A stretch of 64,000 nucleotides of DNA from Pterobdella sp. o SKG-2022 (lineage: Eukaryota; Annelida; Clitellata; Hirudinida; Piscicolidae): assembly GCA_964035795.1 (NCBI GenBank), contig OZ038324.1, positions 8,821,907 to 8,885,906 of the forward strand. Direction: 5' to 3'. Of this stretch, positions 36,291 through 50,518 are shown piece after piece. Made by a program: the position numbers and the translations under genes. Within the stretch, counting starts at the first letter, position 1, and each line of letters begins with the position of its first letter. The notes under the pieces are model-generated. The model worked only from the letters and a program-made list of their open reading frames with translations, had not been told where the DNA came from and made no database searches.

Positions 36291-39200
36291 GAAATTTGTT
36301 CCTTATTGAACGCTTCAAATGTGTAAAAATTAAATTAGATTTGAACGCGTTAAAAGTGAATAAAAATTTTCAAATCTTGGCTATTTTAAAGTTTTAATAG
36401 AAATGTTTTATAAATAATATATTTTCAAAGACAAAAGATTAAAATATAACTTGAAATATTAAAAAAAAATCACAATAAACACTAAAAAACCTTTAATCTC
36501 GACAAAATTTAAAAATAAATAAAATATGGAAAGGTTCTTCAAAATTGTTCAAATGCCATATCTAAAATCCTTCCTTCATAAGACACTAAGAAAAATTAAA
36601 ACTCACAAAAGATAACAAATTGAAAAAAGATAACATCAAAAAAGCCAAAAAAAATAGTACACTACCAAACGGTAGGAAATGTGCCGATGATTTATAAGGT
36701 AATTTATAATTGAGAGTGATGGTTCTATAAGATATATCTCATGCGTTATGTTGTCGGCCCTCAAAAGCGCATTTGTTAATGGCAGGACTGACGGTTATTT
36801 TTAAATATATAAATTATATTTGAATTTGGCTCGAGATTTGAATTGGGTGAGTAATAAAATTGAGAATGTAGTTTAAAATAAGTGAGTTTTTATGATAGAA
36901 AATGAAATTTTGTGGGAGTATTAAATGAAAATATGCATGGAATAATCAAAAAAAATACAAAAAATAAAATATTAAAAACCAGTACAAATATAAATAAAAA
37001 ATAATAAAAATAAGAACAGTATTATCAACAAAAAATAAAAGCAAAAAAAATAAAATAACGTCAACAATAAAAATAATAAAAGCAGAAATGAGTTGAAGAG
37101 CTTGAAGGACATTCCACTAGCGAGTGTCAACACATGTTACAATCTCTTCATCCTCTTCTTCTTCCTCCTCTTCTTCATCCTTCTTCTCTTCATCATCATC
37201 ACCCTCAACATCATATTTTATTCTCATTGAATTCTATTTTCCCTCTTTGTAATCTCAATTATCGCTCTATTCTTTTCTTTTTTCATCTTTATTTTTTTTT
37301 ATTTTCTGTATCTTCATTTTAAATTCTTTTTCACCTTCATCATGCCTGTTTTTATCAATCAGTCTCCCATAACATCACATCATTTTTTCCCATCCATCCA
37401 TCTATCCACCCTTCTCTCCATCCACTCACCCACTTCTCCTTATGACCACTTCAATGACCTTTACACTAGCTTATAAGTCTCCAATTTTTTTCGATTGCAT
37501 CTCGTCACTAAACAAACATCTTAACTTTGACATCAGTTATTTCGTCACCAAAACAATTAGTTGTGTTTTTGTCTGATTGTGTGTTGTATGTGTGTTATAG
37601 TTACCTTTTGGTAAGATTAAGATTGTCTTTCAGTGGCGAATTGTAAGAGCTAGTGATTGTACATGTTTAAAATAGAATGATATATTTATTAATTTGCTTT
37701 GAAACTAGAAGCATTCTCAAATTTTCAAACAAATATTAACTAATGTGGTATACAGAAAATAAATTTTAGTTATTTCATTAAAACATATATAAGCACCATT
37801 TTAATCACCTCATTTAGCTCATTAGTATCAAATTGAAACTCCTTATTTAATTCATACCTTAAAAATAAACTTTGACAAATAAATAAATTATAATCCTCAA
37901 GATCATTACCATAAATTCACATTTAAACGCCTTGAATGATTTTCAATAGAAAAGGATTGAGATTTTGAAGATACAAAAAGATGAAATGGCTTGGACATCT
38001 TGTATTTAATCGAGCAGAAAAATAATTTTTGACCATTGTCAGCCATTATTGGTATCATAAAATGTTGTTATTATGTTATTTTTTATATTTTTGTTGTTTT
38101 TCTATTACTTTTCACTATTTATTTTAGTTTGAACTTCATCTTTCAGTTATGTTTATGTTTAGAATACAAGAAATGTATTGGGAGTTATGATTGAACACAA
38201 ATTGGTGGAAATTTGTATTTATATAGGCTTATTATACAAGTTCACAATACCTAATGCTGGAACACTTAGATTGCACAATTAATCCAGCCAAATATTAACG
38301 CCTACAAACTTGTCTGCAAACATTATGTAACTTTGGCAAATCTCAAGATTAATCTTATAACTAATGATGTCTATGAAATCATATTTAAGATTTCATTTAA
38401 AAGTTTTCAAATGAATATGATTTTGTTTTCAAGAGAGTTTTATTGAAATCTGTTTTTTTTTCAAGCGTTTTAATTTATGCATTTCACAAGCTTAATTTTG
38501 TGAGTTTAGTTGGTTTTTATTGTTCATAGAATCTTAGTTATCCGTTTATTTACGAATGTCTGGTTCTTTTTTTTTTATTCAGGCTTGCTAAATCTTTATT
38601 GTTGAATATAACGCTTGTTGTTGTAGTCTTTTTCCATGTTTTTTCTATATTACTCAACAGTTGATACATTTACAAGCTCTTTTGTCATTGGCAAGTCTAG
38701 TCGGCAAAAAACATGGCTCGATTAAGTTCTTTTTTTAAAAATTTATTTTTGCTTTTATATCAAGTATTCAATTTTCTTTCATGTGTTCTTTCACTAGCCT
38801 ACGATTGATTTCGTCGTAAGGATCTTTTGAGCAAAAAAAATTCAAAATGTAATTTTTTTTCAGTTTATTTAAAATTAACTGGATAGTTCACAAATTAGAA
38901 TAAATGAATTTTTTATAAAATAAATGTAATTAAAAATATTTTTATAGATGTCGCTAAAGTGATATATTTAGGTATAAATTAAAGTCAAAGTGGTCCCGTT
39001 TGAAACTAATTTTTATTGAACTGTAAGTTTGCTGTTGTTCTTTGGTAAGTAAATTATTAATAATCAATAAAAGGTTGAATTATTAAAAAATATCTCTGAA
39101 TTTGATCGTAAAAATCCGAGCGTTTTGCTAAATCATTTAAACCGCAAGGGTGCACATCTTTAGGCTGATATTTTGTTTTTAACACATTTCATTATTTATT

Positions 39201-40450
39201 TTAATGAATATGTAAGATACGGATATGACTAGTGTGTTTTTTATATTGATTTTTGAAAAGTTTAAAATTTACTTATCTATTGCAAGAAGATTATATATGA
39301 AAAAAGACCATTTTGTGTTGAAAATCAATTAAAAAATTTTTCGTTTTTTAATTTCTTTGTGAAATGATGAACTATCCCTAATGTTATAATTAAGAAACTT
39401 AATATAAATTATAATTTTTTTTTATTTAAAATTTTATAATTTACAACAAAAACATTCCAAAAATAAATTTACCAAAATATTATTCAATTTCATGAATTAT
39501 CACTTAGCTATATCTAAAACATTAGACAGACTTTAATAAATTAAACAGACATTTCAACACAGCTTCAATGCATTATTTTCAGTCATAATAGCCTGAATAA
39601 GTTACAATAGAAGGCTGCATAATTGAATATAGTAGTAGGGCATAGTAGCATAAGGATAGCTGTTAGTGATATTGAAGCTAACTTCAACACACATTCATAA
39701 TTTTTATGTCTTTTATCATCCTGTTTATTATTTTATTATTAAAGCTTTTAATTTAATTATCCGAGTTTTTATCCAGTTTAACGATGATTTATTTTTCAAA
39801 GCTTTTTTTACCTCTAAATTTATCTTTGATAATTTAAAAAACCACACATACACACACCAGCTTGGCGCTGCAACCTATATTGATTTTAACAGCCTGCATT
39901 TTTTTTCCATAAAACTTTTTTAACCGCTGTATCACCTTGTCAAAGAAAACTTTCTTACCTTTTTGAACATTGGCAAATCGTTAGTTTGGAATATTTTTTT
40001 TATTCATTGAAATCTTGAATTAAAAAGCTTAAAGTTCAATTCATATAATTTTGATTAATTAAGATTCATTATCGTTATCTCCGATGAATGAAGTAATAAT
40101 TATGACGATGAAGATGCTGACGATGCTAAGAATGATAATGATGTCGATTGTCGAGAATCACCTTGAAACTCCGACACTTATAATTTTCCCCTTTGGGAAA
40201 TTTAAACTTTTATTCACAATCGTGTCATACCTTCGTTACGCTCAATCATCCCCAAAATAAACATCATCCCCATCACGCTGCATCACTTAGCGTAGTAAAT
40301 TATGATAAATTGTCTGAATAACAAGGATGAATTAAACATAGATAACCTATATATCCTACATTAATCATAATATCGTGCTTTTAAGCTAGTATTCATATAC
40401 TGTATTGTTCTTTTGTGCATAAACTTTTACTCAATCTCAAAGAATATACA
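36291..40450. other. Large intergenic region between Dbx and hillarin
   Basis: AT-rich. Contains A-rich repeats (36940-37080) and a pyrimidine-rich CTTCTT tract (37135-37240). No coding sequence recognised. The only open frames are short and compositionally biased. Confidence 0.5.
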
Positions 40451-40474
40451 TGAATGCTTTCATATAAGGTTATA

Positions 40475-43400
40475 ATGCACATCAACGCAGCAACTTTCGA
40501 GAATATTATGTCACCTCCTACTGACTTCAAACTGACGTTGGTGAAGGGGAACCAGCACCAACCTCCCACTCCTCCATCAGTCACCAAGCCTCAAATTTAT
40601 CAGGACATCTCGGTCTTCTCGCACATTGATGATCTTGCTATCGAAGTATGTACACCGTTGATATGCCTTCATATTGATTTAATAATAAACCTCACATAAT
40701 CGGTGATAAAAGGCCGCCTATGTGTTCGATTCGATTGGTTTCTTGTACTCGCTGTTCAATCAAATGAACGGCGCACATTGTGGCGTAGACCCGCTGGGAA
40801 AAGCGACCTCGCGAGAGACGTTATAAGATGTTGAGGGATTGTTATTACGAGGTCGCATGTATCGATCTTAACATGTGTTTCAAGCGCACACATGTGAAAT
40901 GGCTTGCTCATCGGATAATTACATGCACATATGTTAATAAATATGTAGATTAGGAGGTATGATTAATGCGTTTGTAATCAAAGTTGATAATTTCGACCCG
41001 GCTTCCGATTGGAAACAGATGAGATATGCCTCGGCCTTGATGACATTTAATCTATTTCACTCGTCTATTTATTAACTGTCAGTTGAAAAGTATTTTTTCA
41101 AGTAGTTCCAAATAGTTGAAGGATTTTTTTTTTCATTTAAAAATACCTACATTAACTTTTCGCTTAAAATCATGCGGTTCTAATCGTTAAAAGTTTATTT
41201 TTAATTCAAACTCTACACATTTGAATATCAATTGATCAAGTGAGTCAATTATTTGAATCATATCAAACCATTGCAGTCAAAACTTATACTAGAGTCATCT
41301 GTTGGTTAAATATCCATCTATTATTGCTTGAATGACTCACTACAACCCTTGAACTAGGAAGCCTCCAAGAATCACGGAACATTCAGGGAGCTGGTATGGA
41401 GCCTGTGTTACAAGTATCAACTGACTGAGCTTGAGAAAGCCAGGTAACTTTTCACTCTCTACAATCATCTTTCCTCAATCACCCTTTCCACAACCATCTC
41501 TCACCCTGTTACCCCATACAGAGTGATCTTTCGCTGGCTTACATGCAAGGATCTTAAGACCATCAGTTTCACTGATGTGAAGAACAACTCTCCTGAACAA
41601 CTCCTCACTCTCTTCAAGGAGGGTAGAGCCACATATGCCCGCATCTTTGAGTGTCTGGCCAGGTTAATATCTATACCTCAATATTGTATGTCAATTTTGA
41701 TGAGAAGGATGATTCATAACACAACACACACGCAGGCACTCAGGTCTGTCATGCATCACCATCTTGGGTTGGGCCAAAGGAGTGGACTACCATCCAGGAA
41801 TCAACTTGACCTCCAAGCCAGTCAACCACTCTTGGAATGCTATCTACATTGAAGGCAACTGGCAATTGGTTGACTGCCACTGGGCCACAAGGTGGGTAGC
41901 TCAATCTTCCACTGAATCAAATCTTTTAGTGGCCTTAAAAAACTATATTTATAGTTAAAACTTTTCACGTTCAAAAAACTATGCAGGTTCCTTCGATCTG
42001 AGCACAACTCCCCTGAGAACTTGGTGTACGAGTATGATGACTTCTACTTTATCACCACACCTCGCCACCTTTCTCTCACCCACTACCCCGAAGATCCTGA
42101 TTGGTTGTTGACTCCACCTCCAGTGCTGTCAAAGGCAGTTTTTGAGGAGTACCCACTTCTCAAGTCATACTTCTTCACCAGTGGCATGAGGTTGTTGCAG
42201 GACTGCTCCAATGGAGTGGTGCACACCAAGTATGGTTGGTACATCTCTAATTACAAAAGATTATCGATCAATCATAGATAACTAAATCGATCTCAAAAAC
42301 AACAAGAACATAGAATTGGGAAAAAATCACAGCTCATTACTCAGATTTCACCACATATTGTAACCCACAGTTAACTAAAAAACCCCGTCTATCAAAACTC
42401 ATCAAATGCACACCAAACCAAAGGAGTGGCGGTAGTGTCGGTGTGGTTCAGCACAGCCACCACATACACCTTCAAGCTGGTGCATGCAGACAAAATGCAG
42501 GAGCAGCTCGATGGGGTTCCCCTCACCTCGTATGTCCTGCAACAGACTGTCGATAACCAGGTTGGGTGTTGTATCAGTTATTATTTTCGTTATTGTTTTT
42601 ATTATTTTTTTTCTGTTATTGTTATCATCATCTTTAGTTACTAAACTTCATCATCATCATCACCACTATCATTTTCACCACCATCATCATCATCAGGTGG
42701 TATACCACATGCGTCTGCCGCAGAAGGGAGATTATTACCTGATAGTGTTTGCAGATGTAGCTCCAGAAAACCCCACAGAGACAGGAGAACACGTGTTTAA
42801 GGCGGTGTGTGAGTTCAGAGTTGTCTGTGATCAGCCTGTCAAGGTTAGCGTGTGACGTGGTGTGCAGAAGTATGGTGTGATGTGATGTGGTGTGCTAAAG
42901 TGGTAATGATAGGGTCTAGTGATGTAGTGTGGTGAAACTTTTAAACTGCAATGTTTTGATTTGATGTGTTCGTGGCTGTCGGTGTGTGGTGTGCGAAAGA
43001 TAGATGTATTTTTGATGTCTATTATTATCTTCAAACCTAAACCAAAATAATTAATTTTTAATTAAAAGAATTTTTTAGTCTAACTTTCGCGTGATAATTA
43101 TGTAATATATAGGATTTGAAGATTGATACTAAATAGGCTTCAAATAGAAATAACTTACATATATAAGATTGCATGAACGATTACATCGCAAGGTTTCTTC
43201 AATTTCAATTAAAAAATACTAGAGATTTATTTAAAAATTATATGAATATTTTGAGATAATCGTTTCACAAACTACGACATTTATTTGAAAACAGTGAAAT
43301 TTATTTTTAAAATTACGAAATATTCATTCAAAACCTCACAATTCTTTTATAAATAGCTTTCACCACAACGGCGCACACCCACAAACTCCCCGAAACAATT

Positions 43401-46400
43401 TCTCAAAATCACCCTCACCACCTCACACAACTTTCTTTTCTTCTCCATTATTCATTCACACACCACACACCTACAACACCCTCTTCAAATCATTCCACCA
43501 TCATCACATACAGGGTTCTAGCACGTACCCACAATGCAGTGATATTGTCTGGGGTCCAGATGAAGTGATGGCCAGTGAGTATTGCTGTTTTATCTATATA
43601 TTAATTTTTTTTTTGTTTAAAAAAAAATTTTTTTTTTCTGGGTATTTATAATTTTTTTATATTAGAATTTTGTGTTTTTTTTCAATTGATTCATTTCGAC
43701 AGGATTATTCTAGTTCTAATTAGTTTATATTATTATCTTTTATAGTTATTTTTTTCGATATGCTTTTTCTCTCCAATAAGTCTTACTATTGCTAAATAGC
43801 CTACCTGAAATCTAACAAATATCAACATCAACACTACATCCCATACAACCCAACCAATTTACCACCACCAGTCTCACTCACCGCACGACTACCCACACAG
43901 GCAGATTTGGACTGAGAGCTCACCAGTCTGGAGGTTTGATTGAGGCTCCTGATGGCAAAGCCGAGGTGGTGTTCAGCAAGAAGAGCGATGTGAGGCTGTA
44001 CCCCCGTCTGGTGAAGGAGGGCAAGAACTCTTCTGACCTCAAAAAAGCTCTTGCTGTCAAGAATGAAGCTGATACTGTGGGATATTTTTGTTTGTTCATC
44101 ATCATTTCAGTCATCATTGTCATTTTTATCATCATTATAATCATTACCACCATCATCATCACCTTCCTTTCACACATAAGCACCACCAGAGACTCACCAA
44201 AAACATGTTCCCTTATAGATGACAGTGTTGGTGGAGTTGCCGGAGGAAGGTGAGTACGGCTTGGAGGTGTTTGCCAATGACCAGGTCAAGCACGGTGACC
44301 TCTTCACCCACATCAGGTACTTCCATCTTTGCCCTATAAATGTAGTCAAGAAATATAATATTATTAATTATCCATTAAAATAACTAAAAATAATGAATAA
44401 ATACGTCAATACAACTCTGACAAATGAGAGTGATTTATCGACCATTGTCGTAGCAATATTCAAGCATATGAATGGATAGGCAAACTGAAGGCCCATTTTT
44501 TCAACAGTCAATATTTGCTGGCCTATCCTGGCAAGGGCTTATCTGAGAAGATCGGGGGTGTTCCATCGGCTTCTCTGCTTGATCACGTGCCTGCCTACGT
44601 CACCACCAAGGTGTGAAACATTATTGTTTTTTAGTAGTTGTTTATGCACCTTTCAGCCTTTTTGAAGATTTTTTTTGTGGTTGTTTAATTTGTGTTTAAG
44701 GGTTGTTTGGTGCGTATTTGTGTTGTTGATGTAGATTGTTGATGATAAAGCATGTTGCAACCCCAGACTGGCCAGCTCAAGTACCAGCCCAAGAAACTCG
44801 CCAGAGCTGCTGTTTCTTCTTCTTCTGACCAATGTATTTATTCATTTTGTACTTTCGATGCACATACACACACAAACGTACAAACACACACACACACACA
44901 GACCCAGAGGGTCCGTCGAAAACGACTCAAAGTGTCGTAAAATTGGAGTCGGTCGTGCCGAAAGAAGAGTTTGTGTCAACGGTAACTCAAGAGTCTTTGA
45001 GTCAGCAAGTGAACACCAAGTCGCCTGACAACTTCACCATCCAGGTGGGTTTGTGTTACGTACATGTGATTTTCTTACATGCGTGCACACACAATGTTTT
45101 ATATTCATATGCACTGAAAGACAGACCAACGAATATAAAAACAAAAAAACAGGTTCAAAACCCAGACGTAGCACCGAAGCCAGAGTTGAAGCACATATCG
45201 ACCCAGAAGCTCTTCATCAACCCAACCAAGGTTTTCAAGGAGCTCGACCAACATGCCACTCAAGTTAGTTTAGATTACTATGATGATGATGGTGGTGGTG
45301 ATGATGATGATGATGGTGGAAGTGGTGGTGGGGTTGAGGGTGAGAATAATGATGTTAATGCCAATCTTTATGATGTTCCAGGTGTCAGACACCCACCACG
45401 GCAGTTTCAAGGACATCTTGTGGCACCTCATCTACTCTAGGAACATCACCAATGAGCTTGACAAGGCCAGGTATCCATTCATGTCTTGTGTTTCTTTCTC
45501 TGCCTTTTTGTGTTGATACATACAGACGCGCACTTATTTGCAAAAAAATGAACATAGGAACACTAGAGCACATAAACGCTAGTTATAAATATTAAACACA
45601 TACAAAAATGTACACACCTAAACATAAACAAATTTAAACAAATAAATACAGGGCAATTTTCTTGTGGTTGTGCTCCAAAGATTTATCAAAGCTGAAGTTT
45701 GACCAGTGCGACAAAGGCTCGCCTGAAGAGATGCTGGTAAAGTTGAACAATGGTGAAACGACATACGCCAAAGTGTACGAGACATTGTGCAGGTGTGTGC
45801 ATCAATAAGCTTTTTTGGCTTGTAAATTCATGCAGGTAAATGAAGTAAATCTGGTCACCGGCAGTATATTAGAAATTAAAGAAAATTTAAAATATAGGTA
45901 TCTAATAATCTGCATAGAATATAAATATGTAAATTTATATTCGTGTTTATATCGCGCTTATAAATAAAGCTCAAAATGATTTCTACAAATCCAATGCAAT
46001 GAGAACACAATGTGGGACAAAGGCTAACTGAAAAATAGATAAACATTCATATGGTTAAAGGACTCTTATGTCACTACCATCTGGATTTTTGTTTATGAAA
46101 ATATTCTCTTTGACCAAGTTTTAAATTAACCTCACCAAACAATAACAGCTATGCAGGTTTGCATTGCAAGACACTGACTGGATTCGCCAAGGGTGCCGAG
46201 TACAAGCCTGGAATGAAGTTTTCTGCCGGACAAAAGGTTCTTTTAAAAGATTGAGGGATTTTCCACTGCTGTTATGAAGATTAAAAATTTCTATCTTTCT
46301 ATATGTCTGTTTTTCTATCTATCTATTTATCTATCAATTTTATTCGTCTACTCATCTATCTATTTATTCTCTACCTTTGTTTATTCTATATACTTTTATT

Positions 46401-48712
46401 TATCTCATACATCCATTAACACTTGCCACGTCAAGGGCCAGCATTCATGGAATGCAGTCTTCGTCAACGGTACCTGGCAGTTGGTTGACTGCCACTGGGC
46501 TGCAAGGAGGCTGGTGGGAGATAAGGTGACTAGCTTGATTATGTTTGACGGAAACTTTATTGTAGTGATGTTTACAGACTTCCTCTGACAACATTCGGTT
46601 TGAGTTGGACGAGTACTACTTCATGCCCGCTCCTTCCCAGCTCATTTTCAGGTTTCTACATATTATCTTGGCTTGAACTCTGATATCAGTAATAAATCAA
46701 TGTCCAGATATGGATATATTACATTTATCAAACCACCGCAGTCACTTTCCAGACGATCCAAGCTGGCAACTCTTGTCTAGACAGTTGACGCAAGCAGAAT
46801 TTGAGCACTTAGTTCCGTGCAAGCCCGCCTTTTTCAAGCATGGTTTGCAGTTGTATAGCCACGTCGATGCCATCATCGAGTGCTCAGACAAGGTGACTAT
46901 CCGTCTAGACACTCCTCAAGACAAGAACATCAAATTTACTTTCAATCTCAAGGTTGGAACTATATATCTTTGATACTAATAATCAATGACATCTTAAAAT
47001 GCGACACTGATGTTAGTACGAGGACGGCAAGGAAGAGCACAATGGAGTAGCCTTGAACCAGTTTGCCATGCTGGAGATGGTGGGTCATGCCTGCTACATC
47101 ACTGTGAGGCCGCCACACAACTCATCCTACCTTCTCATTATTTACGCCAAGAATCAGGACCAGGTGCCGCTATTTTTCACATTTATTCAATAAACCTTTG
47201 GTAGAAGAGAACAAGTTATAAATCCAACCTTGTTGATGTTGCATGTATTATAATGATGAACAGAGCAAGGAAGGAGTATATGGAGGAGTGTGCGAGTACA
47301 AGGTGGTCAGTAGCTCTGCCGCCGCATCACCGCCCTTCCCTCCCTGCGTCCATTCCACCTGGGGTCCCGGAGACAGCATCGATAAGTTCGATATCACTCC
47401 AATCTATGCCTCTGCTATGGTGCAGACAAACAAAAACGGAGTGGCAGATATTAAGGTTTGTTGTTTTTGTTCAAATGAAAAGTTAATATCAGTAATAAAG
47501 TATTTTATTGATTCTATTTCTAGTTCAAACTGAACGGCAAGCGTTTAAGGTTCATGGGCAAGTTGAAAGCGGTGGGAGCAGACGAGAAGCAGTTGAGCAA
47601 CCACTTGATCCACAGGACAGTCGATGATGTTGCTATTTTCAATGTCGCTCCCCCTAGAGCTGGTGAATTTGGACTGGAAGTGTACGCTAACGACCCTGAG
47701 ACTGGAGGTCAGAGCTTGCTGCATGTCTACCAATACTTGGTGGTGTGCAAAGATGCTCCATCTCCTCCTCCTCAGCCCTATCCTTCACTGCCTGCCGGTC
47801 TGTCTTAATTACTTTTGGCAAGTGCATCTGTATGTACATATATACTATGATCTTCTAGGTTATCTAGGTCCACAGGCGATTTTCGACAAGATTGGTTTGA
47901 GGGCAATCAGCCACAACGACCCATTCATCGCCAATGCTTCAGGGGAGTTACACATTTCGTTCGCAACCACCATCCCTCTGCGCACCTCGTCACAACTCAT
48001 GCTTGCCTCGAACGACCAAAGCAAGGACACTTCAGGATACATCTTGCAACAAAGTGACAACCAGGGAATCTCATTCCTTCTTAAGTTCCCTGAGCCTGGT
48101 TATTATAAGGTAACTCTACAATAGTGTTTAGTAATATAGATTATATTCTCAAATAATTTTTGGCAACAGTTCCAGCTGTTCGGAAACCCGGAAAGTGAAC
48201 CAGGTGACAGTCTGGTTGGAGTCTACAACTACTTGATTCATGTGACATCGACCCAGGAAAGCCGAGTGCCCTTCCCCAAGCAGTATGGGCCATGGAAAGA
48301 GGGTGGCTACTTGTACGAGCCTCTCGAAGGTCGGCATCTTCTTTTAATGTTGCAATGAGTCACTGCACCTTTGAACCACTTGATACAGGACATCTCCAGA
48401 AAGGCAGACTTGACAAGGGAAGTGCATCTGACTTCGACCACATTTTCTTCAAACTTGAAATTCCCAAAGCAACTGCTGTTGTTGTAGTTGTGGGTGAAGA
48501 ATGGAACCAGCTGGAAAAGAAAGAAGGCTCTTTGTGGCAAGGAGAGGTATGCGTTGATCCTTGTAACATTGAAGCAACCAGAATCATGTGGATTCCATTT
48601 TCAGATTGATTTGTCGAAAAGTTGGGAAGGAGAGAGAAAGGTGATGGTGTGCGCCAATGTAGATCCTAATGACGACACCAGTTATGGAACCTACCTGGAA
48701 TACTCCATGTAG
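40475..48712 (+). CDS. Hillarin / KY-type transglutaminase-like cytoskeletal protein, 27 exons
   Basis: Cytoplasmic, cytoskeleton-associated member of the hillarin/kyphoscoliosis family. Exon starts: 40475, 41358, 41522, 41736, 41987, 42424, 42697, 43514, 43901, 44219, 44508, 44767, 44902, 45153, 45382, 45652, 46149, 46436, 46578, 46742, 47017, 47264, 47524, 47859, 48170, 48389 and 48605. Lengths sum to 3828 nt (1275 aa) and every phase matches. Two related halves each start with a transglutaminase-like domain. The first (about residues 58-185) has [11 protein letters not shown] and [20 protein letters not shown]. The second (about 616-751) has [11 protein letters not shown] and [20 protein letters not shown]. 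His and Asp positions are kept, but the usual Cys motif before them reads GRATYA and GETTYA, so catalytic activity is doubtful. Each is followed by KY-type beta repeats (YLLAYPGKG and similar). The N-terminal exon could be preceded by another. Confidence 0.93.
40690..41050. promoter_or_regulatory. GC-richer block in hillarin intron 1
   Basis: It contains a CTCGCGAGA element (40808-40816), a 9-bp inverted repeat GCGACCTCG (40803-40811) / CGAGGTCGC (40848-40856), several CCAAT-type sites, ACACATGTG and TAATTAC. Base composition differs sharply from the flanks. It could be an intronic enhancer or an alternative promoter. Confidence 0.4.
42640..42696. repeat. (CAT/CAC)n run abutting hillarin exon 7
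   Basis: CATCATCATCACCAC-type triplets form the whole tract before the acceptor of exon 7. A similar ATCATT/CATCATCAT run occurs at 44095-44160 and a GATGAT run at 45275-45320. Confidence 0.7.
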
Positions 48713-49950
48713 AAGATTGACTTTTATAATCTTACTTTACATACTTACCTGGAATACTTCATATAGTAGAATGTTTTTTAATCTTATTTTACAAATCGAT
48801 ATTTTACCACATTTTCAAATTGATAATTCTTTTGGAGTTGCATGAGTCTTTTTAATAGCTTGGTGTCATAAAAAAACGGACCAGTAAGAAGAATAACAAA
48901 TTTCAGTCCAAATTTTCATAACCTTTGCATTTAGAGATTTGTATTGATATTGTATTTCGCTATAGAGGTTTGATGGCCACTTTTCGTTTTTAATGTTTAC
49001 TAACTTCGATGTTAAGCTGCTTAATTGAAGATCAAAATAACAACTAATGTGCTTTTAGTGCTAGTAGCTTCAATAATATTTCCACCATTTTCAGCACTCT
49101 TGACATGTTTGAGCATTTTAACCAATAAAATTTTAAAAATACTTGCAACAAAATGAAACAAAACTTGTGTGAAATAAAGCTGTTTGCCTGATTTTTACAT
49201 TATGTTCAGATTTTCACTGCTTATCTTTAAAAAAAAAACTAAAAAAAATGCTATTTTTAATCATAAATTTGTGGCGTAAAGTGCTTCGTAAGTATCACAA
49301 TTGCGTGAAATTTTTCGCGACAGCCCGTAAAGTCCCCTGCTACATTGCTCTTCACTAATTATATTTCATTAACTCTTTAAATACTTTGTATTATTTGCTA
49401 ATTTGTTTAAAAAAGGTAAAATTAATCTTTAGACACATCTTTACAATATCAATGATAATTTTTTCGCAAACGTTTTATGAAAAGGCTAAACTTATCGAAA
49501 TTATAGCTTTGTCCTCGAAAAAATGTTTTTAAAAAACCTCATATTTTTAAGGTGAAAAAGTTCGAAAGACTAAATAAATTTCTCTAACTGTCTTAACTTA
49601 ATTGCTTTGTTTTCCAAAGTGCTTTACACGTTCACGCTTGAATGGATTGAGAAATTTTGCTTACTTTCTCAAAAAAGCTAGCTTCGGGATTTTTTAGGAC
49701 AGTTGCTTGTTTTTGTATTTAATTAATCTCCAAATTTTTATATGAAGTTAAATAATATATAAAGCTTCATTAATAGCTATTTCGTTGCATTTTGATTCTA
49801 GTTATCGATTTGAAGCTTCAATTTTTACAAAAATAATTTGCCAAATTAAGCGTTTCTAACCTTTCAATAGAAAACCAAGATTTTTCGGCTGACATTTGTC
49901 ATCCTGTTTCCCACAACCAAGCCATCTGACCTCCACCTTATGCTCCTGAA
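48713..49950. other. Intergenic DNA after hillarin
   Basis: AT-rich 3' flank. AAATAAAG-type poly(A) sequence occurs near 49170. No gene recognised. Confidence 0.45.
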
Positions 49951-49954
49951 CAGC

Positions 49955-50518
49955 ATACACATTGTACGCTACTAGAACATTCTTACCTTCAAGGTTATCG
50001 AAATCTTTAAGAATATTCTGCTCTACAAGATTCTCAAAACCTTCCAAATAATTTAACTCATCAAAGTTATCAGAATCTCTCGGAGTATTCTCACAATCAA
50101 AATTATCTTCCAGAAGATTCTAACAACAAAGCTTTCCAGAACCTTCCAGAATATTCTCCTAATCAAGATTCTCAGCACCCTCCAGAATATCCTTTCAATC
50201 CAGATTTTTCCACCTACCCACCATACCCTTTCAACCCACAATATCTTTCTCATTTTCCATCATTCCCAGCCACAACCGACCAGTCTTTCCAATCAAATCA
50301 ACGCAAATCAGCTGTCTCACCAAATAGCCAATCCTGATGTCTCCACCAACCAAACTGATGCCAATCAAGAGAAAGTCTTGATCTGTTGTTTTTCTTTTAA
50401 TGGAGCCGAAGCTCTCGCATGGATGACAATATTCTTTTGTGGATTTCTTTTTGGGCTTATTGCTCTCTCTTTAATCAGTGAGTTGATATACATGAAAAAA
50501 AAGAAAAATAACATTTGA
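49955..50518 (+). pseudogene. Disrupted Tyr/Pro/Asn/Gln-repeat membrane protein
   Basis: Not recognised. The + strand reads a repetitive protein with units such as YQNLSEYSHNQNYLPEDS, FQNLPEYSPNQDSQ and HPPEYPFNPDF, then TYPPYPFNP. Frame 1 is open from 50011 to a TGA at 50335 and is preceded by a single TAA (50008-50010) inside an earlier repeat unit. Frame 2 overlaps it and encodes a single hydrophobic helix (MTIFFCGFLFGLIALSLIS) followed by YMKK and a Lys-rich end, stop at 50516-50518. Repeat extracellular part plus C-terminal anchor looks like one gene broken by one stop and one +1 shift. Unseen introns or sequence error could also explain it. Confidence 0.4.

Noticed and set aside
37130..37322. 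Pro/Leu/His ORF in the CTTCTT tract
   Set aside because: Pyrimidine-rich simple sequence without splice sites or recognisable domain.
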